Below, piece after piece: positions 26,802 to 36,388 of a stretch of DNA of 64,000 nt. Within the stretch, counting starts at the first letter, position 1, and every line of letters begins with the position of its first letter. The translations under genes were made by a program, and so were the position numbers. This DNA comes from Gordonia polyisoprenivorans (GTDB taxonomy: Bacteria > Actinomycetota > Actinomycetes > Mycobacteriales > Mycobacteriaceae), in contig NZ_CP072203.1 in the NCBI RefSeq assembly GCF_017654315.1, positions 5,642,001 through 5,706,000 on the forward strand, in the 5' to 3' direction. The notes beneath the pieces were generated by a model. It was not told the DNA's origin. It did not search any database and saw nothing but the letters and a program-made list of their open reading frames with translations.

Positions 26802-28462
26802 CGAGTGGCCCCTTTGATCTCTGTGTCTGCTGTCTCATCGGCCGCGCGGCGCTCGGTGACCGACGCCGCCCACCGGTAGTCGGGCTTGCCCGCGGGTGAT
26901 CGTTTGATCTCGTCGACGAACCACACGCTGCGCGGCGTCTTGTAGCCCGCCAGTTCTTTACGCACCACGTCGGCGAGTTCCCCGAGCGTCGGCCGCGCCG
27001 AGTCACGCGCGGCGATCACCGCGGCGACGCGCTGCCCGAACCGGTCGTCGGCGACCCCGACGACAACGGTGTCGAAGACGTCGGGATGTGCTTTGAGCGC
27101 CGCCTCGACCTCTTCGGGATAGACCTTCTCGCCGCCGGTGTTGATCGACACCGATCCGCGGCCCAGCATGGTGATGGTGCCGTCGGCCTCGACCCGGGCG
27201 AAATCCCCCGGAATCGAGTAGCGAATCCCGTTGAATTCCTTGAACGTCTTCGCCGACTTCTCCGGATCGTTGTGATAGCGCAGCGGGATGTGACCGGTAC
27301 GCGCGAGCACCCCGACCTCACCGGTGCCGGGCTCCACCTGGGTGCCGTCCTCGCGCAGCACGTGGGTTTGCTTGTCGGCGTTGACTCGTGGCGCCCCGAC
27401 GTGTGACTCACCCTTGACGACGGCGGCCATCCCGCCGAATCCGGTCTCCGATGACCCGATCGCGTCGATGATGACGGCGTTGGGGAAGCGTTCGAGGAAC
27501 TGCTCCTTGATGCTCGGCGAGAACAGGCATGCAGACGACGCCACGGAAACGAGTGTGGACGTGTCGTAGTCGCACTGACCGAGCGCCTCGATCATCGGGC
27601 GCCCCATCGCATCTCCGGTGATGAACATGACGTTGACCCCGTGCCGGCCGACCGCCTCCCAGACGGCGTGCGCGTCGAAATCGGGATACACCACCGCTTT
27701 TCCGCCGCCGAAGAGCGCCTGGAACACCGCCCACTGCGAGCCTCCGTGGATGAACGGCGGGATCGGGAATCGGACGAGCTGCCCACCCGCGGCACCGGTG
27801 CGCGCATGCTCCCACTCGTCGGTGACCGGCTCGCCCGTGTACCAGTCGATACCACCGCCGAGAACCCGCCATACGTCGGCCTGCCGCCACACGACACCCT
27901 TGGGTCGGCCGGTCGTGCCGCCGGTGTAGAGCATGTACAGGTCGTCGTCGGAGCGCTCCTCGAAGTCACGCTCGATCGATTCGCCTGCGATCGCGTCGTC
28001 GTAGAAGACCGGGGCGGCGAGCGTCCCGATCTCGACGTCACTGCCGTCGGGGATGACGACGCGGTGGGCGACGACCGGCCGCACACCACCGGTCTCGTCG
28101 CGATTCGACAACACGTTACACACGCGCGTCGAGTACTGGCGTTCGTGGATGAGCACGGTCATTCCGGAGTCGGAGAAGATGTGGTCGAGTTCGGCTTCGA
28201 CGTAGCGGTAGTTGACGTTGACCATCACCGCCCGCGCCTTGAAGATCGCGACCATCACCTCGATGGATTCGATCGTGTTTCGGCTGTACAGGCCGACTCT
28301 GTCACCGGGTTGCACACCCAGTGAACGGAGGTGGTGAGCGAGGGCATTGCTGCGGGCCTCGAGTTCGGCGTAGGTGCGCGAGCGATCGCCCGATTCGACG
28401 GCGGTGCGGTCCGGCATGAGGTCGACCGCATGCTCGATGAGGTCCCCGATGGTGAAAGCCAT
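26798..28462 (-). CDS. fadD19: Steroid-CoA ligase FadD19
   Basis: A 554-residue ANL-family ligase with AMP-binding motif [14 protein letters not shown], the [10 protein letters not shown] hinge region and a C-terminal Lys in [11 protein letters not shown]. The divergent pairing with an enoyl-CoA hydratase reproduces Rv3515c/Rv3516. FadD19 activates the intact C26/C27 carboxylated sterol side chain and is required for C24-branched sterols in Rhodococcus. ATG 28462 lies 10 bp from a KstR box. It is the first gene of an operon with the nitronate-monooxygenase-like gene. Confidence 0.9.
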   Translation of the reverse strand: MAFTIGDLIEHAVDLMPDRTAVESGDRSRTYAELEARSNALAHHLRSLGVQPGDRVGLYSRNTIESIEVMVAIFKARAVMVNVNYRYVEAELDHIFSDSGMTVLIHERQYSTRVCNVLSNRDETGGVRPVVAHRVVIPDGSDVEIGTLAAPVFYDDAIAGESIERDFEERSDDDLYMLYTGGTTGRPKGVVWRQADVWRVLGGGIDWYTGEPVTDEWEHARTGAAGGQLVRFPIPPFIHGGSQWAVFQALFGGGKAVVYPDFDAHAVWEAVGRHGVNVMFITGDAMGRPMIEALGQCDYDTSTLVSVASSACLFSPSIKEQFLERFPNAVIIDAIGSSETGFGGMAAVVKGESHVGAPRVNADKQTHVLREDGTQVEPGTGEVGVLARTGHIPLRYHNDPEKSAKTFKEFNGIRYSIPGDFARVEADGTITMLGRGSVSINTGGEKVYPEEVEAALKAHPDVFDTVVVGVADDRFGQRVAAVIAARDSARPTLGELADVVRKELAGYKTPRSVWFVDEIKRSPAGKPDYRWAASVTERRAADETADTEIKGATR

Positions 28463-28472
28463 GACACAAAAC

Positions 28473-28486
28473 TAGAACGTGTTATC
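28473..28486. promoter_or_regulatory. KstR-type operator between fadD19 and echA19
   Basis: TAGAACGTGTTATC keeps the AACnnGTT core of the consensus. It lies 10 bp before the fadD19 ATG, a position suited to blocking transcription of this operon. Confidence 0.82.
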
Positions 28487-28495
28487 GTTTCCAGC

Positions 28496-28509
28496 AAGAG
28501 CACGTTCTC
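28496..28509. promoter_or_regulatory. Weaker second KstR-like operator for echA19
   Basis: On the minus strand this reads GAGAACGTGCTCTT, which matches the KstR consensus in the left half and in TCT on the right. It lies 34 bp before the echA19 ATG and may serve the other direction of this divergent promoter. Confidence 0.55.
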
Positions 28510-28543
28510 TTCACATGCCACTTCCACCGATCTGGGGGTCGAG

Positions 28544-29365
28544 ATGACCACGACGTCGCATGCCGCGCCCGCCACCGACGACGCACCACACTGTCTGGTC
28601 GAGCAACGCGGGCACGTCCTGATCGTCACCATGAACCGTCCCGCGGCCCGCAACGCGCTGTCCTCGGAGATGATGGCGATCATGACCGAGGCGTGGGACC
28701 GGGTCGACTCCGATCCGGAGATCCGGGCCGCGATCCTCACCGGCGCAGGAGGCGCATTCTGCGCCGGTATGGACCTCAAGGCCATGTCGCGCAACGCTCC
28801 CGGCGACACGGTCAAACAGGGCACCTGGAATCCGGCGTCGTTGCCTGCGCTGCTCAAGGGCCGGCGTCTGAGCAAACCGCTCATCGCCGCCGTGGAGGGT
28901 CCGGCGATCGCCGGCGGTACCGAGATCCTGCAGGGCACCGACATCCGGGTGGCCGGCCGAAGTGCCAGATTCGGTGTGTCCGAAGCGCGTTGGGGGCTGT
29001 TCCCACTCGGCGGCAGTGCCGTGCGCCTGGTACGCCAGATCCCCTACACCGTCGCCTGCGACATCCTCCTGACGGGCCGGCACATCACCGCCGACGAAGC
29101 CAAGGAGTACGGTTTGATCGGCCACGTCGTCGACGACGGTGCCGCCCTCGACAAAGCCCTCGAACTCGCCGACGCGATCTGCGCCAACGGACCCCTCGCC
29201 GTGCAGGCGATCCTGCGGACCATCCGCGAGACCGAGGGCATGCACGAACTCGACGCCTTCGCCATTGAGGCCCCGATCGGCATCTCGGTGTTCCAGAGCA
29301 AGGACGCCAAGGTCGGCCCGAAAGCGTTCGCCGCCAAGGAGAAGCCGGTCTTCACCGGTGAGTGA
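28544..29365 (+). CDS. echA19: Enoyl-CoA hydratase EchA19
   Basis: A 273-residue crotonase-fold enzyme. The oxyanion-hole segments [20 protein letters not shown] and the [18 protein letters not shown] region (with a crotonase Glu) are visible. Rv3516 EchA19 hydrates the C22 enoyl-CoA of the cholesterol side chain; the position next to divergent fadD19 supports the same role here. ATG 28544 is chosen; the open frame to its left crosses the operator region. A P450 gene starts 13 bp downstream and is probably co-transcribed. Confidence 0.9.
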   Translation: MTTTSHAAPATDDAPHCLVEQRGHVLIVTMNRPAARNALSSEMMAIMTEAWDRVDSDPEIRAAILTGAGGAFCAGMDLKAMSRNAPGDTVKQGTWNPASLPALLKGRRLSKPLIAAVEGPAIAGGTEILQGTDIRVAGRSARFGVSEARWGLFPLGGSAVRLVRQIPYTVACDILLTGRHITADEAKEYGLIGHVVDDGAALDKALELADAICANGPLAVQAILRTIRETEGMHELDAFAIEAPIGISVFQSKDAKVGPKAFAAKEKPVFTGE

Positions 29366-29377
29366 CGTCGCGAGACG

Positions 29378-30832
29378 TTGACACCACCGCCCGCGACGAG
29401 CATCGTCGAGGATGTGTTGCGACGCCCGCTGAAGAACGACTGGTCCGGCCAACGATTCCCGCATGCCGGCACCCGGCGCCCGGTGATCGGTGACCTCGGG
29501 GTCTCCGATCCCCGTAGTCCGGTGCTGAGCATCCTGGAGTGGGGCCCGGGCCTCGGGCCGATCTTCGAGATGCAGATCTTCCGGCAGAAGTTCGTGTTCG
29601 TCGCGTCGGCGGAGCTCACCGCCGAACTCTGCGACGAGACCCGTTTCTGCAAGGCGCTGCCGCCGGCGATCACCGCGCTGCGCCAGTACGCCGGCGACGG
29701 TTTGTTCACCGCGCGCAACGACGAGCCCAATTGGCAACTGGCGCACGAGTTGTTGATCCCGGCATTCACCAAGTCGGCGATCCGCTCCTACCACCCGACG
29801 ATGATCTCCACCGCGAGTGAACTCTTCGACTATTGGGACCGTCGCGGCGGCGACACCGATGTCACCCGGGACATGACCAAGCTGACCCTGGAGACCTTGA
29901 CACGCACCGCTTTCAGTCAGGATTTCGGTTCGTTCTCCTCGGCGCAGCCGCATCCGTTCATCGGTGCGATGATCCGCGCCCTCGAGACCGGCCGACGCAA
30001 GGGCGGCCTGGGCACCGCTCCGGGTGGCCGATTCCTGATGCGTTATCTCGACCGCCGTAACGCCGAGCACCAGGAGTACGTCGACTCGCTTCTCGACGAG
30101 GTGATCGCCGCCCGCGCAGGCGATCCGAACCGTGACGATCTGCTCGGCATCATGCTCAACGTCGCCCACCCCGAGACGGGCGAGAAGCTCTCGATGCTCA
30201 ACATCCGCTACCAGATCCTCACCTTCCTGGTCGCCGGGCACGAAACCACCTCCGGGGCATTGTCATTCACCCTGTACTACCTCTCCCAGAACCCGGAGTG
30301 CCTCGCGCGTGCCCAGGCCGAGGCCGACGAGATCCTCGGCGCGGACCCCACGGCGATGCCGGAGTTCGAGCAGGTGCCGAAGTTCCGCTACATCCGACGC
30401 TGTCTCGACGAGGCGCTGCGAATCTGGCCGACAGTGCCCGCCTTCGCCCGCAGCCCGCGGGAGGACACCGTGATCGGCGGGAAATACCGGATGCGGCCGC
30501 AGGATTGGGCGATCGTACTGCTGGGCCTGGTACACCGCGATCCGCAGGTGTGGACCGACCCCGACGTCTACGATCCGGACCGGTTTCTCTCGGCGAACAT
30601 CAAGAAGCGGCCCGCCCACACCTACCAGCCGTTCGGCACCGGGGTGCGCTCCTGCATCGGTCGCCAGTTCGCGCTGCACGAGGCGGTGCTGGTGCTCGCG
30701 AGCCTGCTGCACCGATACGACCTGCGGGCCGACCCCGACTACGAGCTGACCGTCGACGAGCGTCTGACCATGGTGCCCAAGGATTTTCACTTGTCACTGA
30801 GTGAGCGCAGGGTGTCGGCGACGGCGCGTTGA
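29378..30832 (+). CDS. BM3-like (CYP102-type) cytochrome P450, heme domain only
   Basis: 484 residues. I-helix FLVAGHETTSGALSF, ExxR in EALRIWPTVPAFAR and the heme loop PFGTGVRSCIGRQFALHEA (Cys ligand) closely follow the heme domain of Bacillus P450 BM3 rather than CYP125 or CYP142. There is no fused FMN/FAD reductase, and none is nearby, so an external partner is needed (FdxD is a candidate). The start is TTG 29378, 13 bp after echA19, so it should be induced with it. In M. tuberculosis this stretch holds CYP142, a class-I sterol 27-oxidase. The substrate is unknown: a sterol side chain or a fatty acid. Confidence 0.88.
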   Translation: MTPPPATSIVEDVLRRPLKNDWSGQRFPHAGTRRPVIGDLGVSDPRSPVLSILEWGPGLGPIFEMQIFRQKFVFVASAELTAELCDETRFCKALPPAITALRQYAGDGLFTARNDEPNWQLAHELLIPAFTKSAIRSYHPTMISTASELFDYWDRRGGDTDVTRDMTKLTLETLTRTAFSQDFGSFSSAQPHPFIGAMIRALETGRRKGGLGTAPGGRFLMRYLDRRNAEHQEYVDSLLDEVIAARAGDPNRDDLLGIMLNVAHPETGEKLSMLNIRYQILTFLVAGHETTSGALSFTLYYLSQNPECLARAQAEADEILGADPTAMPEFEQVPKFRYIRRCLDEALRIWPTVPAFARSPREDTVIGGKYRMRPQDWAIVLLGLVHRDPQVWTDPDVYDPDRFLSANIKKRPAHTYQPFGTGVRSCIGRQFALHEAVLVLASLLHRYDLRADPDYELTVDERLTMVPKDFHLSLSERRVSATAR

Positions 30833-30839
30833 GCACGGT

Positions 30840-31877
30840 TCAGACCAGCCCGGCCAGGGTCTCGATGGTCGCGACGTCACGCGCGGTGACCATCAGCATG
30901 TCGACCCCGGCGGCCTCCCACAAGGAGATCTGCGCACGTACCTCGTCGGCGGTGCCGGCGATCAGGGTTTCGCGGACCATCTCGTCGGGCACCGCCGCGA
31001 TCGCCTCCTCCTTACGGCCAGCACGAAACAGTCGTCCGATCTCTTCGACGGCGTCGCCGTAGCCCATCCGTGTATACAGCTCGGCGTGAAAGTTCTTCTG
31101 CTCGGCTCCCATTCCGCCGACGTACAGTGCCGTCGACGGACGATACCGGTCGACGGCGGCGTCGATGTCATCGGTGATGACGACCTGTACCGTCGCCGCG
31201 ACCTCGAACTCCTCACGCGTGCGCCGAGCACCGGGTCGCGCAAAGCCGTCGGCCAGCCACTGCTCGTACTGATCGGCCAGGGCGAGACTGTAGAAGATGG
31301 CGAGCCAGCCGTCGGCGATCTCGGCGGTCTGCGCGACGTTGCGAGGGCCCTCGGCACCGAGCCAGATGGGGATATCGGCGCGCAGCGGATGGGTGATCGG
31401 CTTGAGTGGCTTGCCCAGGCCGGTCGACCCGGGTGCGTGTGCCGGGTACGGCAGCGGGTAGTGCGGCCCGTCGCTGCGCACCGGCGCCTCGCGCGCCAGC
31501 ACCGCGCGGACGATCTCGACGTATTCGCGGGTCCGGGCAAGGGGTTTGGCGAACGGCTCGCCGTACCAGCCCTCCACGACCTGTGGTCCCGACACCCCGA
31601 GTCCGATGATGTGGCGGCCGCCGGAGAGGTGGTCGAGGGTCAGCGCGGCCATCGCCAGGGAGGTCGGCGGTCGGGCGGACAGCTGTGAGACCGCGGTACC
31701 CAGTCGGATGCGGGACGTCGCCGATCCCCACCATGCCAGCGGGGTGTAGGTGTCCGAACCCCACGATTCGGCGGTGAACACGGCGTCGAAGCCGTTGGCC
31801 TCGGCGGCCGTGACGAGCTCGGCTGCGCCGGCGATGGGACCGGCTCCCCAATATCCCAGTTGCAAAGCCAGTTTCAC
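30840..31877 (-). CDS. F420-dependent LLM-class oxidoreductase (Rv3520c-like)
   Basis: A 345-residue luciferase-like TIM barrel. It begins VKLALQLGYWGAG and contains AESWGSDTYTPLAWWG and HIIGLGVSGPQVVEGW, typical of the F420-dependent branch in mycobacteria. The position, divergent from the DUF35-ltp4-ltp3 operon across a perfect KstR box, matches Rv3520c/Rv3521. It is probably a coenzyme-F420 redox step in sterol breakdown; the substrate is unknown. GTG 31877 is chosen; the long open frame upstream crosses the promoter and the next gene. It ends 7 bp from the P450 stop, convergent. Confidence 0.88.
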   Translation of the reverse strand: MKLALQLGYWGAGPIAGAAELVTAAEANGFDAVFTAESWGSDTYTPLAWWGSATSRIRLGTAVSQLSARPPTSLAMAALTLDHLSGGRHIIGLGVSGPQVVEGWYGEPFAKPLARTREYVEIVRAVLAREAPVRSDGPHYPLPYPAHAPGSTGLGKPLKPITHPLRADIPIWLGAEGPRNVAQTAEIADGWLAIFYSLALADQYEQWLADGFARPGARRTREEFEVAATVQVVITDDIDAAVDRYRPSTALYVGGMGAEQKNFHAELYTRMGYGDAVEEIGRLFRAGRKEEAIAAVPDEMVRETLIAGTADEVRAQISLWEAAGVDMLMVTARDVATIETLAGLV

Positions 31878-31942
31878 GGTCGATGCCGTCCTCTCGGGGT
31901 TGTCGATCCTCGGCGTGCCGGCGTGCGTCTTGTGCCCAATAC

Positions 31943-31956
31943 TAGAACGTGTTCTA
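31943..31956. promoter_or_regulatory. KstR-type operator, divergent F420 enzyme / DUF35-ltp4-ltp3
   Basis: TAGAACGTGTTCTA is a perfect palindrome. It ends only 9 bp before the GTG at 31966 on the plus strand and lies 65 bp before the minus-strand start at 31877. Confidence 0.88.
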
Positions 31957-31965
31957 CTCGACTGT

Positions 31966-33000
31966 GTGAGCAGCATCGCAACCAGTGACCGTCCCGGAGT
32001 CCCAGACCCGGTGGCGGTCGTTCCCGAACCCGAGACCCCCGTCCTCACCGCACCGCTGACCAACACCTTCGGGTACACCCGGTCGCCGGGTCCGGTGCTG
32101 TCGCAGTTCGCGCTCGGTCTGCGCGACGGCCGGATCGTCGGCTCACGCGCCGCGGACGGAACCGTCTCGGTGCCCCCGGTCGAGTTCGATCCCGGATCCG
32201 GTGCCCCGACCACCGATCTCGTCGACGTCGCGACCATCGGCACCGTCGTCTCGTGGACGTGGGTCGACCAACCCGCCGAACCCCAACCGCTCGACGTGCC
32301 GTTCGCCTGGGCGCTGATCCGTCTCGACGGCGCCGACACCGCTCTGCTGCACGCCCTGCGGGTGGAGTCACCCGACGACGTGGCGACGGGGCTGCGCGTG
32401 CACGCCGTGTGGCGCGCCGCGCGGACCGGCCGGATCGACGACATCAGCCATTTCGCCCCGGGGGAGATCGCAACACCGGCGGAACCGAATACCGCCGAGG
32501 TCGACGCCGGCGAGCGGGTCGTCATCACGACCCCGATCACCACCACGATCACCCACTCGGCCACCGAGGAGGAATCCTGGTACCTGGAGGGACTCAAGGC
32601 CGGCAAGCTCTATGGCTCCCGGATCGGTTCGGGCGTCGACGCCGGTCGGGTGTACTTCCCGCCGCGTAAGGTCAGCCCGTCGGACGGGGCACGCGCGGTG
32701 GAGCGGGTCGAGTTGGCCGACACCGGTACCGTCACCACCTTCTGCATCGTCAACGTCCCCTTTCAGGGACAACGCATCAAGCCGCCGTACGTGGCCGCCT
32801 ACGTGCTGCTCGACGGCACCGACATCCCGTTCCTGCACCTGATCCTCGACTGCCCGGCCGACGAGGTCCGCATGGGGATGCGCGTGCAGGCAGTGTGGGT
32901 CCCCGAGGACGAGCGTGAACTCTCGTTGGGCAGCATCAGCCACTTCCGGCCGACCGGCGAGCCCGACGCCGACTACGCCTCCTACCGCGAATTCCTCTGA
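31966..33000 (+). CDS. Double DUF35 (OB-fold) protein, partner of Ltp3/Ltp4 (Rv3521-like)
   Basis: 344 residues with two related halves, each ending in a similar block (LRVHAVWRAARTGRIDDISHFAP and MRVQAVWVPEDERELSLGSISHF). This indicates two fused DUF35 OB-fold units. In the ChsH2-Ltp2 aldolase a DUF35 domain is the obligate partner of the thiolase-like lyase. Here the protein precedes two Ltp genes, so it probably plays that part for them. No clear zinc-ribbon CxxC is visible, unlike many DUF35 proteins. GTG 31966 lies almost against the KstR box, implying a very short leader. Confidence 0.83.
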   Translation: MSSIATSDRPGVPDPVAVVPEPETPVLTAPLTNTFGYTRSPGPVLSQFALGLRDGRIVGSRAADGTVSVPPVEFDPGSGAPTTDLVDVATIGTVVSWTWVDQPAEPQPLDVPFAWALIRLDGADTALLHALRVESPDDVATGLRVHAVWRAARTGRIDDISHFAPGEIATPAEPNTAEVDAGERVVITTPITTTITHSATEEESWYLEGLKAGKLYGSRIGSGVDAGRVYFPPRKVSPSDGARAVERVELADTGTVTTFCIVNVPFQGQRIKPPYVAAYVLLDGTDIPFLHLILDCPADEVRMGMRVQAVWVPEDERELSLGSISHFRPTGEPDADYASYREFL

Positions 33001-33040
33001 GCCCCAGCACTTTCTCGCCCATCACAAAGGACATGTCGTC

Positions 33041-34087
33041 ATGACCCTCCCCCGGATCGCGATCGTCGGGTTCGCCCACAGCCCGAATGTCGTCGGGACC
33101 CACGGCACCACCAATGGCGTGGAGATGCTGATCCCGTGTTTCTCCAAGCTCTACGCCGAACTCGGCATCAACCGGACCGACATCGGATTCTGGTGCAGTG
33201 GATCGTCGGATTACCTTGCCGGACGCGCTTTCTCGTTCATCTCGGCCATCGACTCGATCGGTGCGATGCCGCCCATCAACGAGTCGCACGTCGAGATGGA
33301 CGCGGCGTGGGCCCTCTACGAGGCCTGGGTGAAGATCGCCACCGGCGAGGTCGATCTGGCCCTGGCCTACGGCTTCGGCAAATCGACGGCCGGCGACATG
33401 GATCTGACCCTGGCGCTGCAGACCGACCCGTACACGGTGGCACCGCTGTGGCCACAGGCCCGGTCGCTCGCCGCATTGCAGGCCCGCGCGGGACTCGATG
33501 CCGGAGCGTGGACCGAGGCCGACATGGCAGCGGTGGCCGCCCGTACCACCGGCGCCTCGGTGGACGACCTCCTGGGTGCCGACTACGTCGCGAATCCCTT
33601 GCGCGCCCAAGACATCGCGCCCTACACCGATGCCGCAGCAGCGGTCATCATCGCCTCCGAGCGTCGGGCACGTGAGCTGGTGGCCAATCCCGCGTTCATC
33701 ACCGGGTGGGATCATCGCATCGACACCCCGAATTTCGGCGCGCGGGACCTGACGGTGTCGCCGTCGACGACCCTGGCCGGCGATACCGCGTTCGGCGAGC
33801 GGAGCCGCGCCGTCGACGTCGCCGAGATCGCGGCCCCCTACACCCATCAAGAGCTGATCGTGCGCAACGCGTTACGCCTGCCGGAGTCGGTGCGCATCAA
33901 TCCGTCGGGCGGTGTCCTCGTCGGGAACTCTCTGTTCTCGGCCGGATTGCAGCGGATCGGCTACGCCGCCAACGAGATCCTCGGAGGCAACGCGCAGACC
34001 GCGCTCGCGCACGCGACGAGCGGTCCACTGCTGCAACAGAACATGGTGGTCACCTTGGGCGCCGACACCGCGGGAGACGAGAACTGA
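33041..34087 (+). CDS. ltp4: Ltp4, thiolase-fold lipid-transfer-like protein / aldol lyase
   Basis: A 348-residue thiolase-superfamily protein of the SCP-x/Ltp branch, beginning RIAIVGFAHSPNVVG and ending in a region with NPSGGVLVGNSLFSAG, the Ltp-type NxSGG motif. Rv3522 is the positional counterpart. In Rhodococcus, ltp3 and ltp4 are reported to be needed for the aldol cleavage of C24-branched sterol side chains. An AAAGGA ribosome binding site lies before ATG 33041. It is coupled to ltp3 by TGATG. Confidence 0.86.
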   Translation: MTLPRIAIVGFAHSPNVVGTHGTTNGVEMLIPCFSKLYAELGINRTDIGFWCSGSSDYLAGRAFSFISAIDSIGAMPPINESHVEMDAAWALYEAWVKIATGEVDLALAYGFGKSTAGDMDLTLALQTDPYTVAPLWPQARSLAALQARAGLDAGAWTEADMAAVAARTTGASVDDLLGADYVANPLRAQDIAPYTDAAAAVIIASERRARELVANPAFITGWDHRIDTPNFGARDLTVSPSTTLAGDTAFGERSRAVDVAEIAAPYTHQELIVRNALRLPESVRINPSGGVLVGNSLFSAGLQRIGYAANEILGGNAQTALAHATSGPLLQQNMVVTLGADTAGDEN

Positions 34088-35265
34088 TGGCACACAACAA
34101 CCGGGCGGCGGTTCTGGGCACCGGCCAGACCCACTATGTCGCCAAACGGCACGACGTGACGATGGCTGGGATGTGCCGGGAGGCGATCGACGCGGCACTG
34201 GCCGACGCGAAGGTCTCGATCGACGAGATCGACGCCGTCGTCATCGGCAAGGCCCCGGATCTCTTCGAGGGCACCATGATGCCGGAGCTGGCGATGGCGG
34301 AAGCGCTCGGCGCCGTCGGCAAACGACTGATCCGGGTGCACACCGCGGGTTCGGTCGGCGGTTCCACCGCCAATGTCGCGGCGTCGCTGGTGTTCGCCGG
34401 GGTGCACCGTCGGGTGCTGGCCGTTGCGTGGGAGAAGCAGTCGGAGTCGAATGCCATGTGGGCGTTGTCGATTCCGGTGCCGTTCACCAAGCCGGTGGGC
34501 GCAGGCGCGGGCGGATTCTTCGCCCCTCACGTGCGCGCCTACATCCGGCAGTCCGGTGCGCCCGAGCACATCGGTGCGATGGTCGCGGCCAAGGACCGTC
34601 GCAACGGCGCCCTCAATCCGCTGGCACACCTGCATCAGCCCGACATCACCACCGAGTCGGTCATGGCGTCGCAGATGCTCTGGGACCCGATCCGTTACGA
34701 CGAGACGTGCCCGTCGTCGGACGGGGCATGCGCCGTGGTGATCGGCGACGAGCAGATCGCTGATGACGCTGTGGCACAGGGAACTCCGGTCGCATGGATT
34801 CACGCGACCGCGATGCGCACCGAGCCGTTGGCCTTCGCGCACCGCAACGTCGTCAGCCCACAGGCCGGTCGGGATGCCGCCGCGGCACTGTGGAAGGCCG
34901 GCGGCATCGACAACCCCGTCGAGGAGATCGACGCCGCCGAGATCTATGTGCCCTTCTCATGGTTCGAGCCGATGTGGTTGGAGAACCTGGGTTTCGCGCC
35001 GGAGAACCAGGGCTGGAAGCTGACCGAGGCCGGCGAGACCGAGATCGGTGGGCGCATCCCGCTCAACGCCTCCGGCGGCGTGCTGTCGTCGAATCCGATC
35101 GGCGCGTCGGGCATGATCCGCTTCGCCGAGGCCGCGATCCAGGTGATGGGCAAAGCCGGAGCACACCAGGTTCCCGACGCCCGCAAAGCCCTCGGCCACG
35201 CGTATGGCGGTGGCTCGCAATACTTCTCGATGTGGCTGGTGGGGGCCGACAAACCCCAGCACTGA
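34087..35265 (+). CDS. ltp3: Ltp3, thiolase-fold lipid-transfer-like protein / aldol lyase
   Basis: 392 residues of the same family as its neighbour: RAAVLGTGQTHYVAKRHDVTM at the N-terminus, HTAGSVGGSTANVAASLV in the nucleophile-loop region, and PLNASGGVLSSNPIGASG near the end, followed by GHAYGGGSQYFSMWLVG. Rv3523 is the counterpart. It probably forms a heteromeric lyase with Ltp4 and the DUF35 protein. ATG 34087 overlaps the ltp4 stop. It is the last gene of this KstR-driven operon. Confidence 0.87.
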   Translation: MAHNNRAAVLGTGQTHYVAKRHDVTMAGMCREAIDAALADAKVSIDEIDAVVIGKAPDLFEGTMMPELAMAEALGAVGKRLIRVHTAGSVGGSTANVAASLVFAGVHRRVLAVAWEKQSESNAMWALSIPVPFTKPVGAGAGGFFAPHVRAYIRQSGAPEHIGAMVAAKDRRNGALNPLAHLHQPDITTESVMASQMLWDPIRYDETCPSSDGACAVVIGDEQIADDAVAQGTPVAWIHATAMRTEPLAFAHRNVVSPQAGRDAAAALWKAGGIDNPVEEIDAAEIYVPFSWFEPMWLENLGFAPENQGWKLTEAGETEIGGRIPLNASGGVLSSNPIGASGMIRFAEAAIQVMGKAGAHQVPDARKALGHAYGGGSQYFSMWLVGADKPQH

Positions 35266-35275
35266 CTCGGCTCGG

Positions 35276-35345
35276 GTTCTTCCCCAAGGGTTTCGTTGTT
35301 CCCCTGGAAATTGTCAGGGGAGGAATGGGTTTCTTGGGGAAGAAC
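35276..35345. repeat. Inverted-repeat element with GTTCTTCCCCAAG arms (left side)
   Basis: GTTCTTCCCCAAG (35276-35288) is exactly complementary to CTTGGGGAAGAAC (35333-35345). Inside is a second small stem, CCCCTG (35301-35306) with CAGGGG (35315-35320). It lies directly after ltp3 and could also terminate it. Similar sequence lies on the far side of the next gene. Confidence 0.75.
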
Positions 35346-35348
35346 AGG

Positions 35349-36303
35349 TCAGCCAACGATTCCTGCGCGGCGGAGAGCCCCGAGGATCTTGCGGACGAAG
35401 GCGTCGGGGTCGCGCAGATCCTGCCACGTCCACCGCACCACAACGATCCCGCACTCACGGATCGCGTCCTCGCGCAGCTTCTCCGCGTAGATGACGTCTT
35501 CGGCAAGCCGATGCCCACTGGCCGCCGAGGCACGGTGATACTTGAACCTGCCGTCGAACTCCCCGACGACCAGCAAACGTCCATGCGAGTCGCGCCACCC
35601 GAAATCGCAGCGTTTCACCGAGCCGTCGGCGACGACGACCTCCGCCTGGAGCTCAGGCCGTGGCACCGACTTCGACTCCATCATGACACCGCGGCTGAGC
35701 GACTCGCCGATGCTCTCGGATCGATCGTCGGCCAAAGGCAGGGCGCTGCGCAGCAACGCAACTCCGTGCTGTCGCCGCATACCCGCTGCGACACCTTCGA
35801 GGTCGACGGATATACCACGTTTACGGCCCTGGTAGAGCCCGGAGTCGAGAGCGCACAATGCTTGCCGAAAAGTGCCTTCCCGCGCGACGTCACAGACGGT
35901 ACGCGCGATCGACGTCACGACGATTCCGTTGGCCTCGACGAGATCGGCCGGAGTGATGTGGGCTTGGTGAACGATCAGACTCTGCGTGGTTCGGCCTGAG
36001 GCTTTCGAGGTGAAATGAACCTTCGAGGTATCGCTGTCCAGCAACGGAATGCCCAGAAGCGCCGCCGCCGACTGATGGCTCGGGTAACGCCGTTCCCCGC
36101 CGATCCGAACCGCCGCGAGGACCGAATCGCGATACCGCTCTTCACGAACCGCAAACTCATCGAGCTCACAGTCACCTGTCACCGGGACGTACCCACCCCA
36201 CACGCGCAAGAGTCCCTTCGCGTAGACCACGCGCGATCTCGGCGTCGATCGCACCTCGTTTGATCGCATCACGCCGCAGGATCAGACGGTCGTCGGAATT
36301 CAT
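35349..36303 (-). pseudogene. Frameshifted AbiEi-antitoxin/DUF559-like gene
   Basis: Two overlapping frames give one family-like protein. The first (ATG 36303, MNSDDRLILRRDAIKRG through REGTLARV) is an AbiEi-type winged-helix N-terminus. The second continues VWGGYVPVTGD to 35349 and ends in a DUF559-like nuclease-type region with GEFDGRFKYH. A single missing base at about 36192-36207, beside a G-run, breaks the frame; the first frame stops at 36172. Intact relatives are common single genes in actinobacteria, of unknown or toxin-antitoxin-like role. A sequencing error is the main alternative. The gene separates ltp3 from the cyp125 operon and is flanked by GTTCTTCCCC hairpins. Confidence 0.68.
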
Positions 36304-36388
36304 GGGGATGAGCATGCCTGAGAACGAGCCGGCGTGGTCAGGCTCATCCACAGCTGTGGATAATCGCCTCTCGACCGGTATCCTGGCG

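Noticed and set aside
29378..30832. Naming this P450 cyp142 by synteny
   Set aside because: The heme loop and I-helix follow the CYP102/BM3 type, not the CYP142/CYP125 type.
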